DNA of 64,000 bases from Opacimonas viscosa. Its GTDB lineage: Bacteria; Pseudomonadota; Gammaproteobacteria; Enterobacterales; Alteromonadaceae. How positions within the stretch are numbered: position 1 is the stretch's first letter; each line of letters starts with the position of its first letter. The notes beneath the pieces were generated by a model. It saw only the letters and a program-made list of their open reading frames with translations, did not search any database and had not been told where the DNA came from. Made by a program: the position numbers and the translations under genes. Location of the stretch: assembly GCF_024199005.1 (NCBI RefSeq), contig NZ_JANATA010000006.1:57791-121790 (forward strand). Reading direction: 5' to 3'. Below, one piece after another: positions 8,662 through 17,284 of this stretch.

Positions 8662-10062
8662 GTGAAATATTTTCCAGTTTTTCTCAAAGCTGAGAATTTA
8701 TCTGTTTTAGTTGTTGGCGCTGGTGAAGTCGGTGCCCGTAAATTAGAACTCGTCCTAAAAACACCTGCCCAAGTGACCATTGTGTCACCTTGGGCTTGTG
8801 ATACTGTTCACAGCCTAGTGAAACAGCATGATTTAACGTTGCATGAGCGGAAATTTGAAGACTCAGATATCTTTTCTCACAACCTGATATTTGTCGCTAC
8901 CGATGACCCAGCGGTCAATACGCATATCCATCAGCTAGCAACTGCACACAACATTCTTGTTAATGTCGTTGACAACACCCCCTTATGTGAATTTATTACT
9001 CCTTCGATTGTTGACCGCTCTCCGGTCATCATTGCTATGGCTAGTGGTGGTGTGGCACCCGTTTTGTTACGTTATTTACGCCAAAAACTAGAAAGTGTCA
9101 TTCCAGTTAAAACGAAATTACTTGGTGAATTTAGTCAAAAGTTTCGTGATAATGTCAAAGATAAGTTGGATAATGTCACCCAGCGCCGTTATTTTTGGGA
9201 ATCTTTTTTTGATGGCAATATCGCAGAAGACGTATTGCAAGGTAATGAAGAAAAGGCAGAGACTGCTTTTTTAGCCTCATTAGATGCATTTGCTGCAGAC
9301 CAAAAACAAGAGGGTGAAGTCTACCTTGTCGGGGCAGGTCCTGGTGATCCAGATTTATTGACATTCCGCGCCCTGCGTCTCATGCAAAAAGCAGATGTTG
9401 TCGTGTTTGATCGCTTAGTATCTCCAGAAATTGTTGAATTAGTCCGTCGCGATGCTGAAAAAATCTATGTCGGTAAAGCGAAATCAAAACATACCATTCC
9501 TCAGAACGAAATCAATCAGTTGCTGGTCGATCAAGCCAAAGCTGGGAATCGCGTAGTGCGTTTAAAAGGTGGGGATCCTTTCATCTTTGGTCGTGGCGGT
9601 GAAGAGCTAGAAACCTTGGTCGAACAAAATGTTTCATTTCAAGTCGTTCCTGCAGTTACGGCAGCATCAGGTGCTGCATCATATGCTGGCATTCCTTTAA
9701 CCCACCGTGATCACGCCCAATCAGTCGTATTTGCGACCGGTCATCTCCGTGATGACACGATAGATTTAAATTGGCCTGCTTTAGTTAACCAACAACAAAC
9801 GGTTGTTTTTTATATGGGTATGACCGGATTGAGCATTATTTCTCGTGAATTAATAGCACATGGTATGCCTGCAGATATGCCAGTTGCCGTGGTGGCATCT
9901 GCGACCCTGCCACACCAAAAGGTCGTGATTGGTGACCTGACTACGATTGAAGCTAATGTACTTGCTGCAGAGATCAAGCCTCCCGCACTTATTATTGTAG
10001 GCACAGTAGTTAATTTGCATAAGCAATTGAACTGGTTTAAAGCAGACGACTATACTATTTAA
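8662..10062 (+). CDS. cysG: Siroheme synthase CysG (trifunctional)
   Basis: CysG turns uroporphyrinogen III into siroheme, the cofactor of sulfite and nitrite reductases, by two SAM-dependent methylations, NAD-dependent oxidation and iron insertion. The N-terminal half is the dehydrogenase/ferrochelatase with the NAD loop GAGEVG (19-24) and the segment ASGGVAPVLLR. The C-terminal half, from about residue 215, is the methyltransferase with VGAGPGDPDLLT and the GGDPFIFGRGGEE motif. At 466 residues it is a normal full-length fusion. The start is a GTG at 8662 placed 5 bases after AAGGAG, 11 bases beyond the deaD stop. No sulfate-assimilation genes are adjacent. Confidence 0.95.
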   Translation: MKYFPVFLKAENLSVLVVGAGEVGARKLELVLKTPAQVTIVSPWACDTVHSLVKQHDLTLHERKFEDSDIFSHNLIFVATDDPAVNTHIHQLATAHNILVNVVDNTPLCEFITPSIVDRSPVIIAMASGGVAPVLLRYLRQKLESVIPVKTKLLGEFSQKFRDNVKDKLDNVTQRRYFWESFFDGNIAEDVLQGNEEKAETAFLASLDAFAADQKQEGEVYLVGAGPGDPDLLTFRALRLMQKADVVVFDRLVSPEIVELVRRDAEKIYVGKAKSKHTIPQNEINQLLVDQAKAGNRVVRLKGGDPFIFGRGGEELETLVEQNVSFQVVPAVTAASGAASYAGIPLTHRDHAQSVVFATGHLRDDTIDLNWPALVNQQQTVVFYMGMTGLSIISRELIAHGMPADMPVAVVASATLPHQKVVIGDLTTIEANVLAAEIKPPALIIVGTVVNLHKQLNWFKADDYTI

Positions 10063-10149
10063 CTTTAGGACTTCCTCGACATTCTGTATAAGATTAAGTT
10101 AACGCTAAAAATGTCGATATAAGGGTAAGTCTTAATAAAAGTTAGTGGC

Positions 10150-11049
10150 ATGCATACCTCCTCACTCAGCAGATTTTTATTCATTATTTTGCTCTTGTTG
10201 CCCCTTATGGGGTTTGCACAGGAAGCATCATCTGCAAGTAGTGAAAATACTCCTGAATCCACACAAACTGACTCGACTAGCTCGAATACTCCCTCAACCA
10301 CAGAGAATAGTGAACCTTTTGATAGTGTCGCTTTTCGTAAATCTATTTTATCCTTTCAAGCTGGTGTGTTTCGTGAGGACGTAGTCCGGCAAATAAAAGA
10401 ACATATATTACCTGTACAAGTAGGTGAATATGCACTGCAGTCTATCATGGGAAAATCCTTACTTGGCGTCAACCAAGGCCAAGTGACCTTTATTGCCCCG
10501 GCACAAGGAAACAGTCGGCTTTTTACCCTATATCAACGCTTAGCTCGTATCTTTAACGAACATGGTTTTACAACGTCTGTCGTGCTGGTCCCGCTTGGAC
10601 TCACAATGCCGCAAGCCCTTACCGATGCGGCTAAAGAATGGGAAACGCCTCTTGCCGCTATTCATCAAGCGAAAAATTCAGATGCCCCGATCAAACTCAT
10701 CGTAAGTCAGGGACAAATCGCAGCTACGTTACTGACTCTTTATAAAGAAGGGAAAGTACAAGCACCCAATGCTTTGATCATGCACGATGTTTTCTTTAGT
10801 GCCTATGAAGATAATCAGACTATTCCTGATTTAATTCGTCAACAACCTATGCCGATTCTGGATTTCACTAGCCATTCAGATTCGGTTTGGAGTAAGCAAA
10901 CAAAACGTGCACGCCAATTTGCTGGAAAAATTCGACAAAATGGTACGTATCGTCAACGCCGGATCCTCGGCCAAAATATGTCGCCAAAACAAGCGCATTA
11001 TATCCACAAAGAAATCCGAGGTTGGATCCGTTCGTTGGGTTGGATTTAA
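10150..11049 (+). CDS. DUF3530 family secreted alpha/beta-hydrolase-like protein
   Basis: A 299-residue protein with a clear signal peptide (hydrophobic FLFIILLLLPLMGFA, cleavage near AQ) and a Ser/Thr-rich linker to about residue 55. The remainder resembles DUF3530, a family with an alpha/beta-hydrolase-like fold found in gammaproteobacteria and of unknown substrate. Family features seen are a central GFTTSVVLVPLG strand, the IVSQGQIAA turn where the usual nucleophile elbow would be Gly-x-Ser-x-Gly, and a C-terminal IHKEIRGWIRSLGW. SQGQ is not a canonical Ser-hydrolase elbow, so enzymatic activity is doubtful. It is 75 bases upstream of an unrecognised gene on the same strand. Confidence 0.7.
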   Translation: MHTSSLSRFLFIILLLLPLMGFAQEASSASSENTPESTQTDSTSSNTPSTTENSEPFDSVAFRKSILSFQAGVFREDVVRQIKEHILPVQVGEYALQSIMGKSLLGVNQGQVTFIAPAQGNSRLFTLYQRLARIFNEHGFTTSVVLVPLGLTMPQALTDAAKEWETPLAAIHQAKNSDAPIKLIVSQGQIAATLLTLYKEGKVQAPNALIMHDVFFSAYEDNQTIPDLIRQQPMPILDFTSHSDSVWSKQTKRARQFAGKIRQNGTYRQRRILGQNMSPKQAHYIHKEIRGWIRSLGWI

Positions 11050-11124
11050 ATAAATATTCTGCGTCACTCGATAAATCCAAATGTACGACTATACTTACAC
11101 GGTTATTCAACTAAAGGTTACATC

Positions 11125-11463
11125 ATGCAGGTTACAGCTAACTTCGATAAGTTTATTGATGTCAAAGCGAATCAGCTTTGTTTTTATGTCCAAGCTTTTT
11201 GGCATAAAGATGTTGCGCATCAAGAACTCCAATATTTTTTTTGGGATACTTTAGAAGAATGGAATCAAATAAAGCCAGCACCAAACACGCCTTATTCACG
11301 CAAAGAACAAGTATTTTGGCATTTCATCCAACAAGTCCATTTTTGGCCCGAACATGAATTGCGCAGTAATGTGTTTTTGTTGGATGAATTGCGTAACTGT
11401 ATCCATTACTTACTCAAGGAAGGGCTGTGTCCGTTCGATTGTATAGGCGTTAGACCAAACTAA
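11125..11463 (+). CDS. Unrecognised 112-residue protein
   Basis: I do not recognise this protein. It has no signal peptide, membrane segment or cysteine motif. It is acidic and rich in aromatic residues (several Phe and Trp in FWDTLEEW and VFWHFIQQVHFWPEHEL) and looks mostly helical. The ATG at 11125 follows an AAAGG about 6 bases upstream, supporting translation. It stands between the DUF3530 gene and the AmpG-type permease, all on the plus strand with short gaps. The absence of any frame disruption and the neat spacing argue for a real gene. The function is unknown. Confidence 0.65.
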   Translation: MQVTANFDKFIDVKANQLCFYVQAFWHKDVAHQELQYFFWDTLEEWNQIKPAPNTPYSRKEQVFWHFIQQVHFWPEHELRSNVFLLDELRNCIHYLLKEGLCPFDCIGVRPN

Positions 11464-11534
11464 GCGCAAGTGGGTTTATTAATAACGTATTTATCGTTAT
11501 CATCAATACTTCTTAACCCACTCGGTGCTTACTC

Positions 11535-12878
11535 TTGCATACATCCATACTAGATAATCTGCGTACTTATCGTGACAAACGCTTGGTCGCAATATTTTGT
11601 TTGGGTATGGCCAGCGGTTTTCCTTGGGTATTGATTGGCTCTTCAATGAGTGCTTGGTTAAAAGAAGAAGGCCTAAGCCGAGGTTCGATTGGCCTATTTG
11701 GTGCCATCTTCGCTGCATACTCTATTAACTTTTTATGGTCTCCTTTGTTAGACCGAATTAAGTTGGGCTCACTAGGGCAGCGCCGGGGTTGGATCCTGCT
11801 TACCCAACTATGTATTGTTGCAGGGACTTGTGCCATGGGGTTTGTCAAAATGCCAGAGCAACTATTTTGGGTTGCGGTGATCGGTCTTGGCATTGCTATC
11901 GCTTCAGCGACCCAAGACATTGCGATTGATGCATTTCGCGTAGATAGCATCCAAGCACACGAAAAATCGGCTTTATCAGGAGCCTCTGCTATGGCCACTG
12001 CAGGTTGGTGGACAGGCTATGGTGGTTTAGGTGCCATCCCTTTCTTTTTGATCGGTCAAGCCGGTCTCAGTTGGCCGGATATCTACTTTATTATGGCTGC
12101 TATTATGGCGCTTCTTGCAACAACGGTATTTTGGATAGATGAGCCTGTTACCCACCGTGAGGCTTACCAAGATGCAGCTAAAGCACGTTATCTGGGACAT
12201 CTAAATCACAGCCCTACTTTAGCTACACACATCGGAGCTTGGTTAGCGGTGACGCTTTTTGAGCCATTTAAAGAGTTTTTTCAACGCAATGGTGTCCGCC
12301 TAGCACTTTCTATTTTGTTATTCATTTTTCTCTTTAAAATTGGTGAGGCCTTTTTGGGTCGTATGTCGATCGTTTTTTACAAGGAAATTGGATTTTCTAA
12401 CAGTGACATAGGCACCTACTCAAAATTACTCAATTGGTGGGTAACCATCATCTTTGCTGTGATTGGTGGGATGGTGAATATGCGCTATGGCATATACCGA
12501 GGACTCATGATTGGTGGAATAGCAATGGCTGCCAGTAATGTAATGTTTTCTGCAATGGCGCTAGTAGGACCTAATAAAGCGTTGTTTGCTGCCACTGTGT
12601 TTGTCGATGGTTTTACGGCCGCGTGGAGCTCTGTGGCTTTAGTGGCCTTTATCTCTTTGTTATGTAACCAAGCCTTTAGTGCTGCCCAATATGCTTTAAT
12701 GGCATCTTTAGGTGTCTTTGGCCGCACTTTATTGGCTTCATCGAGCGGTTTTATTGTAGACGGTTTAGATGGAAACTGGGCTCTGTTCTTTGTGCTAACA
12801 GCAATCATGGTGATCCCCAGCTTACTTTTCCTCTATACGATAAAAGCCGACATTATGCGATTAGAAGGGCGAACTTGA
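11535..12878 (+). CDS. ampG: AmpG-family MFS permease (muropeptide transporter)
   Basis: A 447-residue polytopic membrane protein of the major facilitator superfamily. The N-terminal LRTYRDKRL, the AWLKEEG turn after the first helix and the signature SATQDIAIDAFRVD at about 120-133 mark the AmpG group, which brings GlcNAc-anhydroMurNAc peptides into the cytoplasm for cell-wall recycling. The start appears to be a TTG at 11535 with only a weak ribosome site; the next Met would delete the conserved N-terminus. The cell also carries murQ and NagZ-type genes about 16-20 kb away, which fits a recycling role. AmpG paralogues exist, so the substrate is likely rather than certain. Confidence 0.8.
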   Translation: MHTSILDNLRTYRDKRLVAIFCLGMASGFPWVLIGSSMSAWLKEEGLSRGSIGLFGAIFAAYSINFLWSPLLDRIKLGSLGQRRGWILLTQLCIVAGTCAMGFVKMPEQLFWVAVIGLGIAIASATQDIAIDAFRVDSIQAHEKSALSGASAMATAGWWTGYGGLGAIPFFLIGQAGLSWPDIYFIMAAIMALLATTVFWIDEPVTHREAYQDAAKARYLGHLNHSPTLATHIGAWLAVTLFEPFKEFFQRNGVRLALSILLFIFLFKIGEAFLGRMSIVFYKEIGFSNSDIGTYSKLLNWWVTIIFAVIGGMVNMRYGIYRGLMIGGIAMAASNVMFSAMALVGPNKALFAATVFVDGFTAAWSSVALVAFISLLCNQAFSAAQYALMASLGVFGRTLLASSSGFIVDGLDGNWALFFVLTAIMVIPSLLFLYTIKADIMRLEGRT

Positions 12879-12895
12879 CGGCAAGTCAGCCCAGC

Positions 12896-13747
12896 TTAGT
12901 AAGGTATGAACTCTAAATCATCACCCGGGATACGGGGGAACTTTCCGTCTCGCCAATCTTGTCGTGCTTGTGCTAGACGCTCCTTGTTATATGCGACAAA
13001 ATTCCACTCTAAAATAGGTTGTTTTGCGAAGGGTTCTCCACCGAGTATAATAAACCGGGCATTACTTATTACCTTGATGGTTTCATCACTGCTATCCAAC
13101 ATAACAAAATCATGTTGCCCAAAGGTTTGGCCTGCTATTTCTATTTCTCCAGCGATTATATATACCCCGGTTTCCATGTGAGCATGTGGTACCGGCACTT
13201 TAGAGTCTGCTTTGGCTACAGTGTCTACATAAAAAATAGGTGAATGAGTTTTCACCGGTGCTGACATACCATAAGCATCGCCCACAATCAGCCTTTGTAT
13301 AACGCCTTCGTGATTACGGTGTGGCAAGTTTGCTTTTTTTACATGAGTAAACGCTGGCTCTATTTCTACTTTGTCCGGTGGCAACGCTATCCAGCACTGT
13401 AAACCATCGATCTTATGTTCTGATTGACGGACTTCCAAAGACTCACGCTCAGAATGCACAATCCCTTTGCCAGCCGTCATCCAATTTGCGTCGCCAGGAA
13501 ATATTTCACAGTAATTCCCCAATGAATCACGATGAGCAATTGCCCCTTCAAACAAATATGTTAATGTCGAGAGACCGATATGTGGATGTGGACGGACATT
13601 AATCCCCTCTCCTGCAGGAAAGTTACCAGGCCCCATATGATCGAAAAATACAAAAGGACCTACCATTTTTTGTTTAGGGTTAGGCAAGATTCGCTTCACT
13701 ACTAAACCACCAATGTCATGCCCTTTTGCAAAGAGTAAATGCGCCAT
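12896..13747 (-). CDS. Pirin family protein
   Basis: A 283-residue bicupin protein of the pirin family; bacterial members include quercetinases and redox-sensitive regulators. The N-terminal cupin has the metal ligands expected for pirin: HPH in RPHPHIGL, a His in KGIVHSERE and the Glu after it. The second cupin is shorter and lacks an obvious metal set. I start it at the ATG at 13745-13747, which has AAGGA 7 bases upstream, not at longer upstream frames. It is divergent from the azoreductase gene, a pairing seen in many proteobacteria and consistent with a shared response to quinones or other electrophiles. The physiological substrate is unknown. Confidence 0.88.
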   Translation of the reverse strand: MAHLLFAKGHDIGGLVVKRILPNPKQKMVGPFVFFDHMGPGNFPAGEGINVRPHPHIGLSTLTYLFEGAIAHRDSLGNYCEIFPGDANWMTAGKGIVHSERESLEVRQSEHKIDGLQCWIALPPDKVEIEPAFTHVKKANLPHRNHEGVIQRLIVGDAYGMSAPVKTHSPIFYVDTVAKADSKVPVPHAHMETGVYIIAGEIEIAGQTFGQHDFVMLDSSDETIKVISNARFIILGGEPFAKQPILEWNFVAYNKERLAQARQDWRDGKFPRIPGDDLEFIPY

Positions 13748-13780
13748 ACTTGATTCCTTCATGTCATTATTGAATTGTTT

Positions 13781-13795
13781 ATTTGTATAACAAAT
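13781..13795. promoter_or_regulatory. Palindromic operator candidate upstream of pirin
   Basis: A perfect 6-3-6 palindrome ATTTGTATAACAAAT lies 34 bases before the pirin start, in the 284-base divergent gap to azoR. On the minus strand it includes a possible -10 (TTATAC), so a bound dimer would block pirin transcription. Nothing else clear is seen in the gap. Confidence 0.35.
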
Positions 13796-14031
13796 GTATC
13801 TCACTTCATTCTATGCTAAAAAACATGAACTACCAGCCCAAAATTCCGCATTAATCATTCGTATTATTCGAACTAAATACCATTCTAAAAAATCGAACCT
13901 TAGCGTGCATTTTTATCAGTTTTATTTCGAAGAAAAGTCTCTATAGTAAGTTACATAAACCAGTAGCAATACTTTTTTAATGGCATTTAGCAGTATTTGC
14001 CAGAACATAATTGAATAAAAAGGAAAAACTT

Positions 14032-14625
14032 ATGAGCGCATTTTTAATTGTTAACGCTTCATTACAAGGTGACAATGGTAACTCTTCTAATCTGACACGT
14101 ATATTTACAGAACACCTTACGAGTCAAGATACGACTGTGCATCGTCAATTGACTCCTGAAACGATGCCACATCTCACTAGTGCTGAACTGGGTGCTTGGA
14201 TGACACGTCCAGAAGAACGCTCACCAGAACAATTGGCGCTAGCTGATTTATCCGATACTTTAATCGCTGAAGTACAACATGCGGATACAATCGTCGTCGG
14301 AATGCCAATGTATAATTTTGGCGCACCTTCACATTTTAAGGCTTGGGTTGATCACATCGCTAGAGCCGGTGTCACGTTCCAATACACAGAAAATGGTCCT
14401 GAGGGTTTACTAACCGGTAAGCGCGTTGTGGTATTAGTTGCGTCTGGTGGTATGTATAAAGGCACCGATAAAGATACGTTAACACCTTATTTAACGACAT
14501 TCTTTAACTTTCTAGGTATTCAGCAAGTTGATTTTATCTATGCAGAGGGGTTAGCAATGGGTGATGCAGAAACACCTATGAACAAGGCAAAAGCAGAGAT
14601 TGAAACGTTAGTGAGTTCATTGTAA
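14032..14625 (+). CDS. azoR: FMN-dependent NADH-azoreductase
   Basis: A 197-residue flavodoxin-fold enzyme that reduces quinones and azo bonds with NADH, protecting the cell from electrophilic quinones. Features are the N-terminal NASLQGDNGNSSNLT phosphate loop for FMN, the MYNFGAPSHFKAWVDHI motif (about 96-112) typical of AzoR, and the VASGGMYKG turn. The ATG at 14032 has AAGGAA 9 bases upstream; an in-frame upstream start would add seven residues and spoil that spacing. It is divergent from pirin, and a long hairpin follows its stop. Confidence 0.9.
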   Translation: MSAFLIVNASLQGDNGNSSNLTRIFTEHLTSQDTTVHRQLTPETMPHLTSAELGAWMTRPEERSPEQLALADLSDTLIAEVQHADTIVVGMPMYNFGAPSHFKAWVDHIARAGVTFQYTENGPEGLLTGKRVVVLVASGGMYKGTDKDTLTPYLTTFFNFLGIQQVDFIYAEGLAMGDAETPMNKAKAEIETLVSSL

Positions 14626-14654
14626 TTTTCAGTGAATACCTAGTTGTACTTTGT

Positions 14655-14687
14655 ACCAGAGAAGCCAGTATGTCCTGCTTCTCTGGT
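14655..14687. terminator. Strong hairpin between azoR and thyA
   Basis: An 11-bp perfect stem: ACCAGAGAAGC (14655-14665) pairs with GCTTCTCTGGT (14677-14687) over an 11-base loop. There is no T-run on either side, so it may protect 3' ends or act as a weak two-way terminator for the convergent genes. Confidence 0.5.
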
Positions 14688-14747
14688 GGCAAAACTTAAC
14701 AACAAAACTCCGAGAAATGAGTTTCAGTGCAGTCACGGGGTAGTTTT

Positions 14748-15620
14748 CTATACCGCAAACGGATAAGCAATCGGTGGATGACACTCATATCCTTCAATAG
14801 AAAAGTCATCACGTGTTACCCATGTCTCAACATCTTCAAGTGATTTTATGTCAGGGTTAATATGCAGTTTTGGCGCAGGAAACGGTGTGCGTTTTAACTG
14901 CACGTCTCGCATCAAATCGAGCTGATCTTCATAAATATGTGCATTGACAATTTTGTGGTATGCCTTGCCTGGTTTATGCCCAGTGATCTGTGCCATTAGT
15001 GCTAACAATGTAAACACTTGGACTTGATTGAAATTTATGCCAAGTGGGATATCTGCACTGCGTTGGATACTATTCAAATACAATTTACCACCTAGCAGTG
15101 AAAAGTGATGCGTATGCATACAAGGACGTAAACACCCCATATCGAACTCACCTGGGTTATAAAAAGTCAAGATTTCACCACGATCATCGACACCGTTACT
15201 TAGGTCATCAACAATTTTGCGCAACTGATCGAGTGTAGAGCCATCTGGTTTTTGCCAACGACGGCCTTGGACACCATAAACGCGCCCCATATCATCTTCA
15301 CCCTTGCGATGAGGATTGTTAAGCCAAGCATTATTTTCGTTCGCATTAGCATTCCAGGTATTACAACCTATCGCACGAAAATCAGCGGCATTATCGTAGC
15401 CACGCAAGTACCCTAATAATTCTGCGATAGCCGCTTTAAAGTAACTTTTACGCGTCGTTACTAAAGGAAATTCATTGGCTTCGACGTTATACTCTAAATC
15501 CGCATTGATTAACGTCAGGCAACGCTTTCCAGTACGCTCGTTGTTGACCCATTCACCCTCATCTATGATACGTTGGCAAAGATCTTCGTACTGACTAAAA
15601 TTTTGGGTTGTTACGGACAT
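14748..15620 (-). CDS. thyA: Thymidylate synthase
   Basis: ThyA methylates dUMP to dTMP with methylenetetrahydrofolate. The 290-residue sequence follows the Vibrio-type form: [33 protein letters not shown], a catalytic Cys167 in the LRPCMH segment, then [17 protein letters not shown] and the nucleotide-binding [11 protein letters not shown]. The Vibrio-type LRPC replaces the LPPC of E. coli, which is a normal variant. I use the ATG at 15618-15620, which follows GGAG by 7 bases; the GTG just upstream is less likely. It lies 19 bases after lgt, the same lgt-thyA order as in enterics. Confidence 0.96.
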   Translation of the reverse strand: MSVTTQNFSQYEDLCQRIIDEGEWVNNERTGKRCLTLINADLEYNVEANEFPLVTTRKSYFKAAIAELLGYLRGYDNAADFRAIGCNTWNANANENNAWLNNPHRKGEDDMGRVYGVQGRRWQKPDGSTLDQLRKIVDDLSNGVDDRGEILTFYNPGEFDMGCLRPCMHTHHFSLLGGKLYLNSIQRSADIPLGINFNQVQVFTLLALMAQITGHKPGKAYHKIVNAHIYEDQLDLMRDVQLKRTPFPAPKLHINPDIKSLEDVETWVTRDDFSIEGYECHPPIAYPFAV

Positions 15621-15639
15621 CACATCACTCCATTTATTA

Positions 15640-16443
15640 TTATTTTACGTGTGTTCTTTGGGCGCGATAAATTAAATAAGCTCCCAACATCACCATCGGT
15701 AGACTGAGGTACTGCCCCTGGGAAAGTCCCGTTGCATATAACCCCAGATGCGCATCGGGTTCGCGAAAGAATTCAACAATAAAACGAAACACACCGTAGC
15801 ACAACAGAAACATACCACCTACAGCGCCGGCTCCTCTAGGTTTTTTCGAGTACCACCAAACAACTGTAAATAAAACTACGCCTTCTAAAGCAAACTGGTA
15901 TAACTGTGAAGGGTGGCGAGCAACATTTCCTGCGGCTGGGAAAATAATCCCCCAAGGTACATCTGTTGTACGGCCCCATAATTCTGCATTCAAAAAGTTA
16001 CCAATCCGTCCCGCACCTAGACCAATAGGTACCAAGGGGGCGACAAAATCACCAACTACCAAAAACGTACTTTGTTTCTTTTTAGCAAATAAGAAGATCG
16101 CAGTGATAACACCTAACAAGCCACCATGGAAAGACATACCTCCTTCCCAAATTTTGAATAAATACAAAGGGTCACTTAAAAAATAAGAGAACTGATAAAA
16201 TAAGACATACCCAACACGACCGCCTAAAATGACGCCCATGAACCCCCAAAATAATAAATCACTTAGGTCATCTTCATTCCAGCCTGTTAGCTGTAAACGC
16301 GATTTAGCCAAATAATAAGCCGCTACAAAACCGACTAAATACATTAAGCCATACCAGCGAACGGCTAAGGGACCAATATTGACTAGTATGGGATCGATCC
16401 CACTAAAAACCCAATGGGTTGATGCAACAAGTGTTTCTTCCAT
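15640..16443 (-). CDS. lgt: Prolipoprotein diacylglyceryl transferase
   Basis: Lgt moves a diacylglyceryl group from phosphatidylglycerol to the lipobox cysteine of prolipoproteins, the first step of lipoprotein maturation in the inner membrane. The 267-residue protein has about seven membrane helices. Family residues are present: GGMSFHGG with His106, and the Lgt signature [16 protein letters not shown] with Arg146 and Asn149. Its start codon directly abuts the stop of the TauE/SafE permease gene, and thyA follows, so the three are probably cotranscribed. Several lipoproteins in this window (PrsT-like, NamZ, PCuAC) would be its substrates. Confidence 0.96.
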   Translation of the reverse strand: MEETLVASTHWVFSGIDPILVNIGPLAVRWYGLMYLVGFVAAYYLAKSRLQLTGWNEDDLSDLLFWGFMGVILGGRVGYVLFYQFSYFLSDPLYLFKIWEGGMSFHGGLLGVITAIFLFAKKKQSTFLVVGDFVAPLVPIGLGAGRIGNFLNAELWGRTTDVPWGIIFPAAGNVARHPSQLYQFALEGVVLFTVVWWYSKKPRGAGAVGGMFLLCYGVFRFIVEFFREPDAHLGLYATGLSQGQYLSLPMVMLGAYLIYRAQRTHVK

Positions 16444-17280
16444 TTATTCTGACAGCCCTATTAACATTCTTATACTGACAATAACGAGTAATACCGCAAA
16501 CACTTTTTTTAGTTTTGCCGTATCCAGATTTTGCCCAAATTTAGCCCCATATGGTGCGGTAAAGACCGATGTCGCAACAATGCCAATCGCGGCAGGTAAA
16601 TACACGTAGCCTAGCGAATAGGCAGGTAAGTCAGGTAATGACCAACCGGTATAAACATAATTGGCGGTACCAAATAGCGCAATAACCAAACCACTAAACG
16701 CAGCACACCCAATGGCTTTGCGGATATCCACGTTGAACAAAACTAGCAGCGGTACCAAAATAGCGCCTCCACCAATCCCCATCAAAGCGGAAATGAAGCC
16801 AGTAATGAGTCCAGCCACCACTAAAATAAAAGCGTTGTAAGTGAACTCTGTTGCTTTCTTTTTACCGAATATCATTTGCAAGGCAACTAAAATGACCAAG
16901 CCCGCAAAAATGCCTTTGAGTAAACGACCATCCAGCACACTGGCAGTTTGTGCCCCTAAAGTCGCTCCCAGGGCAATACCCACCCCACAAAAAAGGATGA
17001 TATCTCGTTGTAAGTTGCCCAGTTTAAAATGCGCCCTTGAAGATGACAACCCAGTCAGAATAATCGTTGAAAGCGATGTCGCAATTGCGATAGTAATAGC
17101 ACTAAATGGGGAGATTCCGAGTACATCACTCAACAAATAAGTGAGTACAGGCACAGCAACCAAACCACCACCGATACCTAGCATACCTGCCAAGACACCA
17201 ATGACAGCCCCTAGGGCTAAGCAGATAAAAAAGATAAACCATTCAGGTGCTAAACTACCTGCACTTAAAAATTCTGGCAA
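16444..17280 (-). CDS. TauE/SafE (TSUP) family membrane permease
   Basis: A membrane protein of about 278 residues in the TSUP family, whose members carry sulfite, sulfonates or other small organic anions. Two repeats of the family signature are visible: VLAGMLGIGGGLVAVPVL and FISALMGIGGGAILVPLL, each followed by several hydrophobic helices. The start is uncertain. I favour the TTG at 17278-17280, with GGAG 9 bases upstream and just past the ptsP stop; a longer frame from TTG at 17311-17313 would overlap ptsP by 29 bases. The stop is contiguous with the lgt start. It sits where enterics have nothing between ptsP and lgt. The substrate is unknown. Confidence 0.82.
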   Translation of the reverse strand: MPEFLSAGSLAPEWFIFFICLALGAVIGVLAGMLGIGGGLVAVPVLTYLLSDVLGISPFSAITIAIATSLSTIILTGLSSSRAHFKLGNLQRDIILFCGVGIALGATLGAQTASVLDGRLLKGIFAGLVILVALQMIFGKKKATEFTYNAFILVVAGLITGFISALMGIGGGAILVPLLVLFNVDIRKAIGCAAFSGLVIALFGTANYVYTGWSLPDLPAYSLGYVYLPAAIGIVATSVFTAPYGAKFGQNLDTAKLKKVFAVLLVIVSIRMLIGLSE

Positions 17281-17284
17281 AATA

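Noticed and set aside
14722..14734. TTTCAGTGCAGTC also found at 38339-38351, taken at first as an intergenic repeat
   Set aside because: Thirteen bases shared once in a 64-kb window is expected by chance, and the flanks differ.
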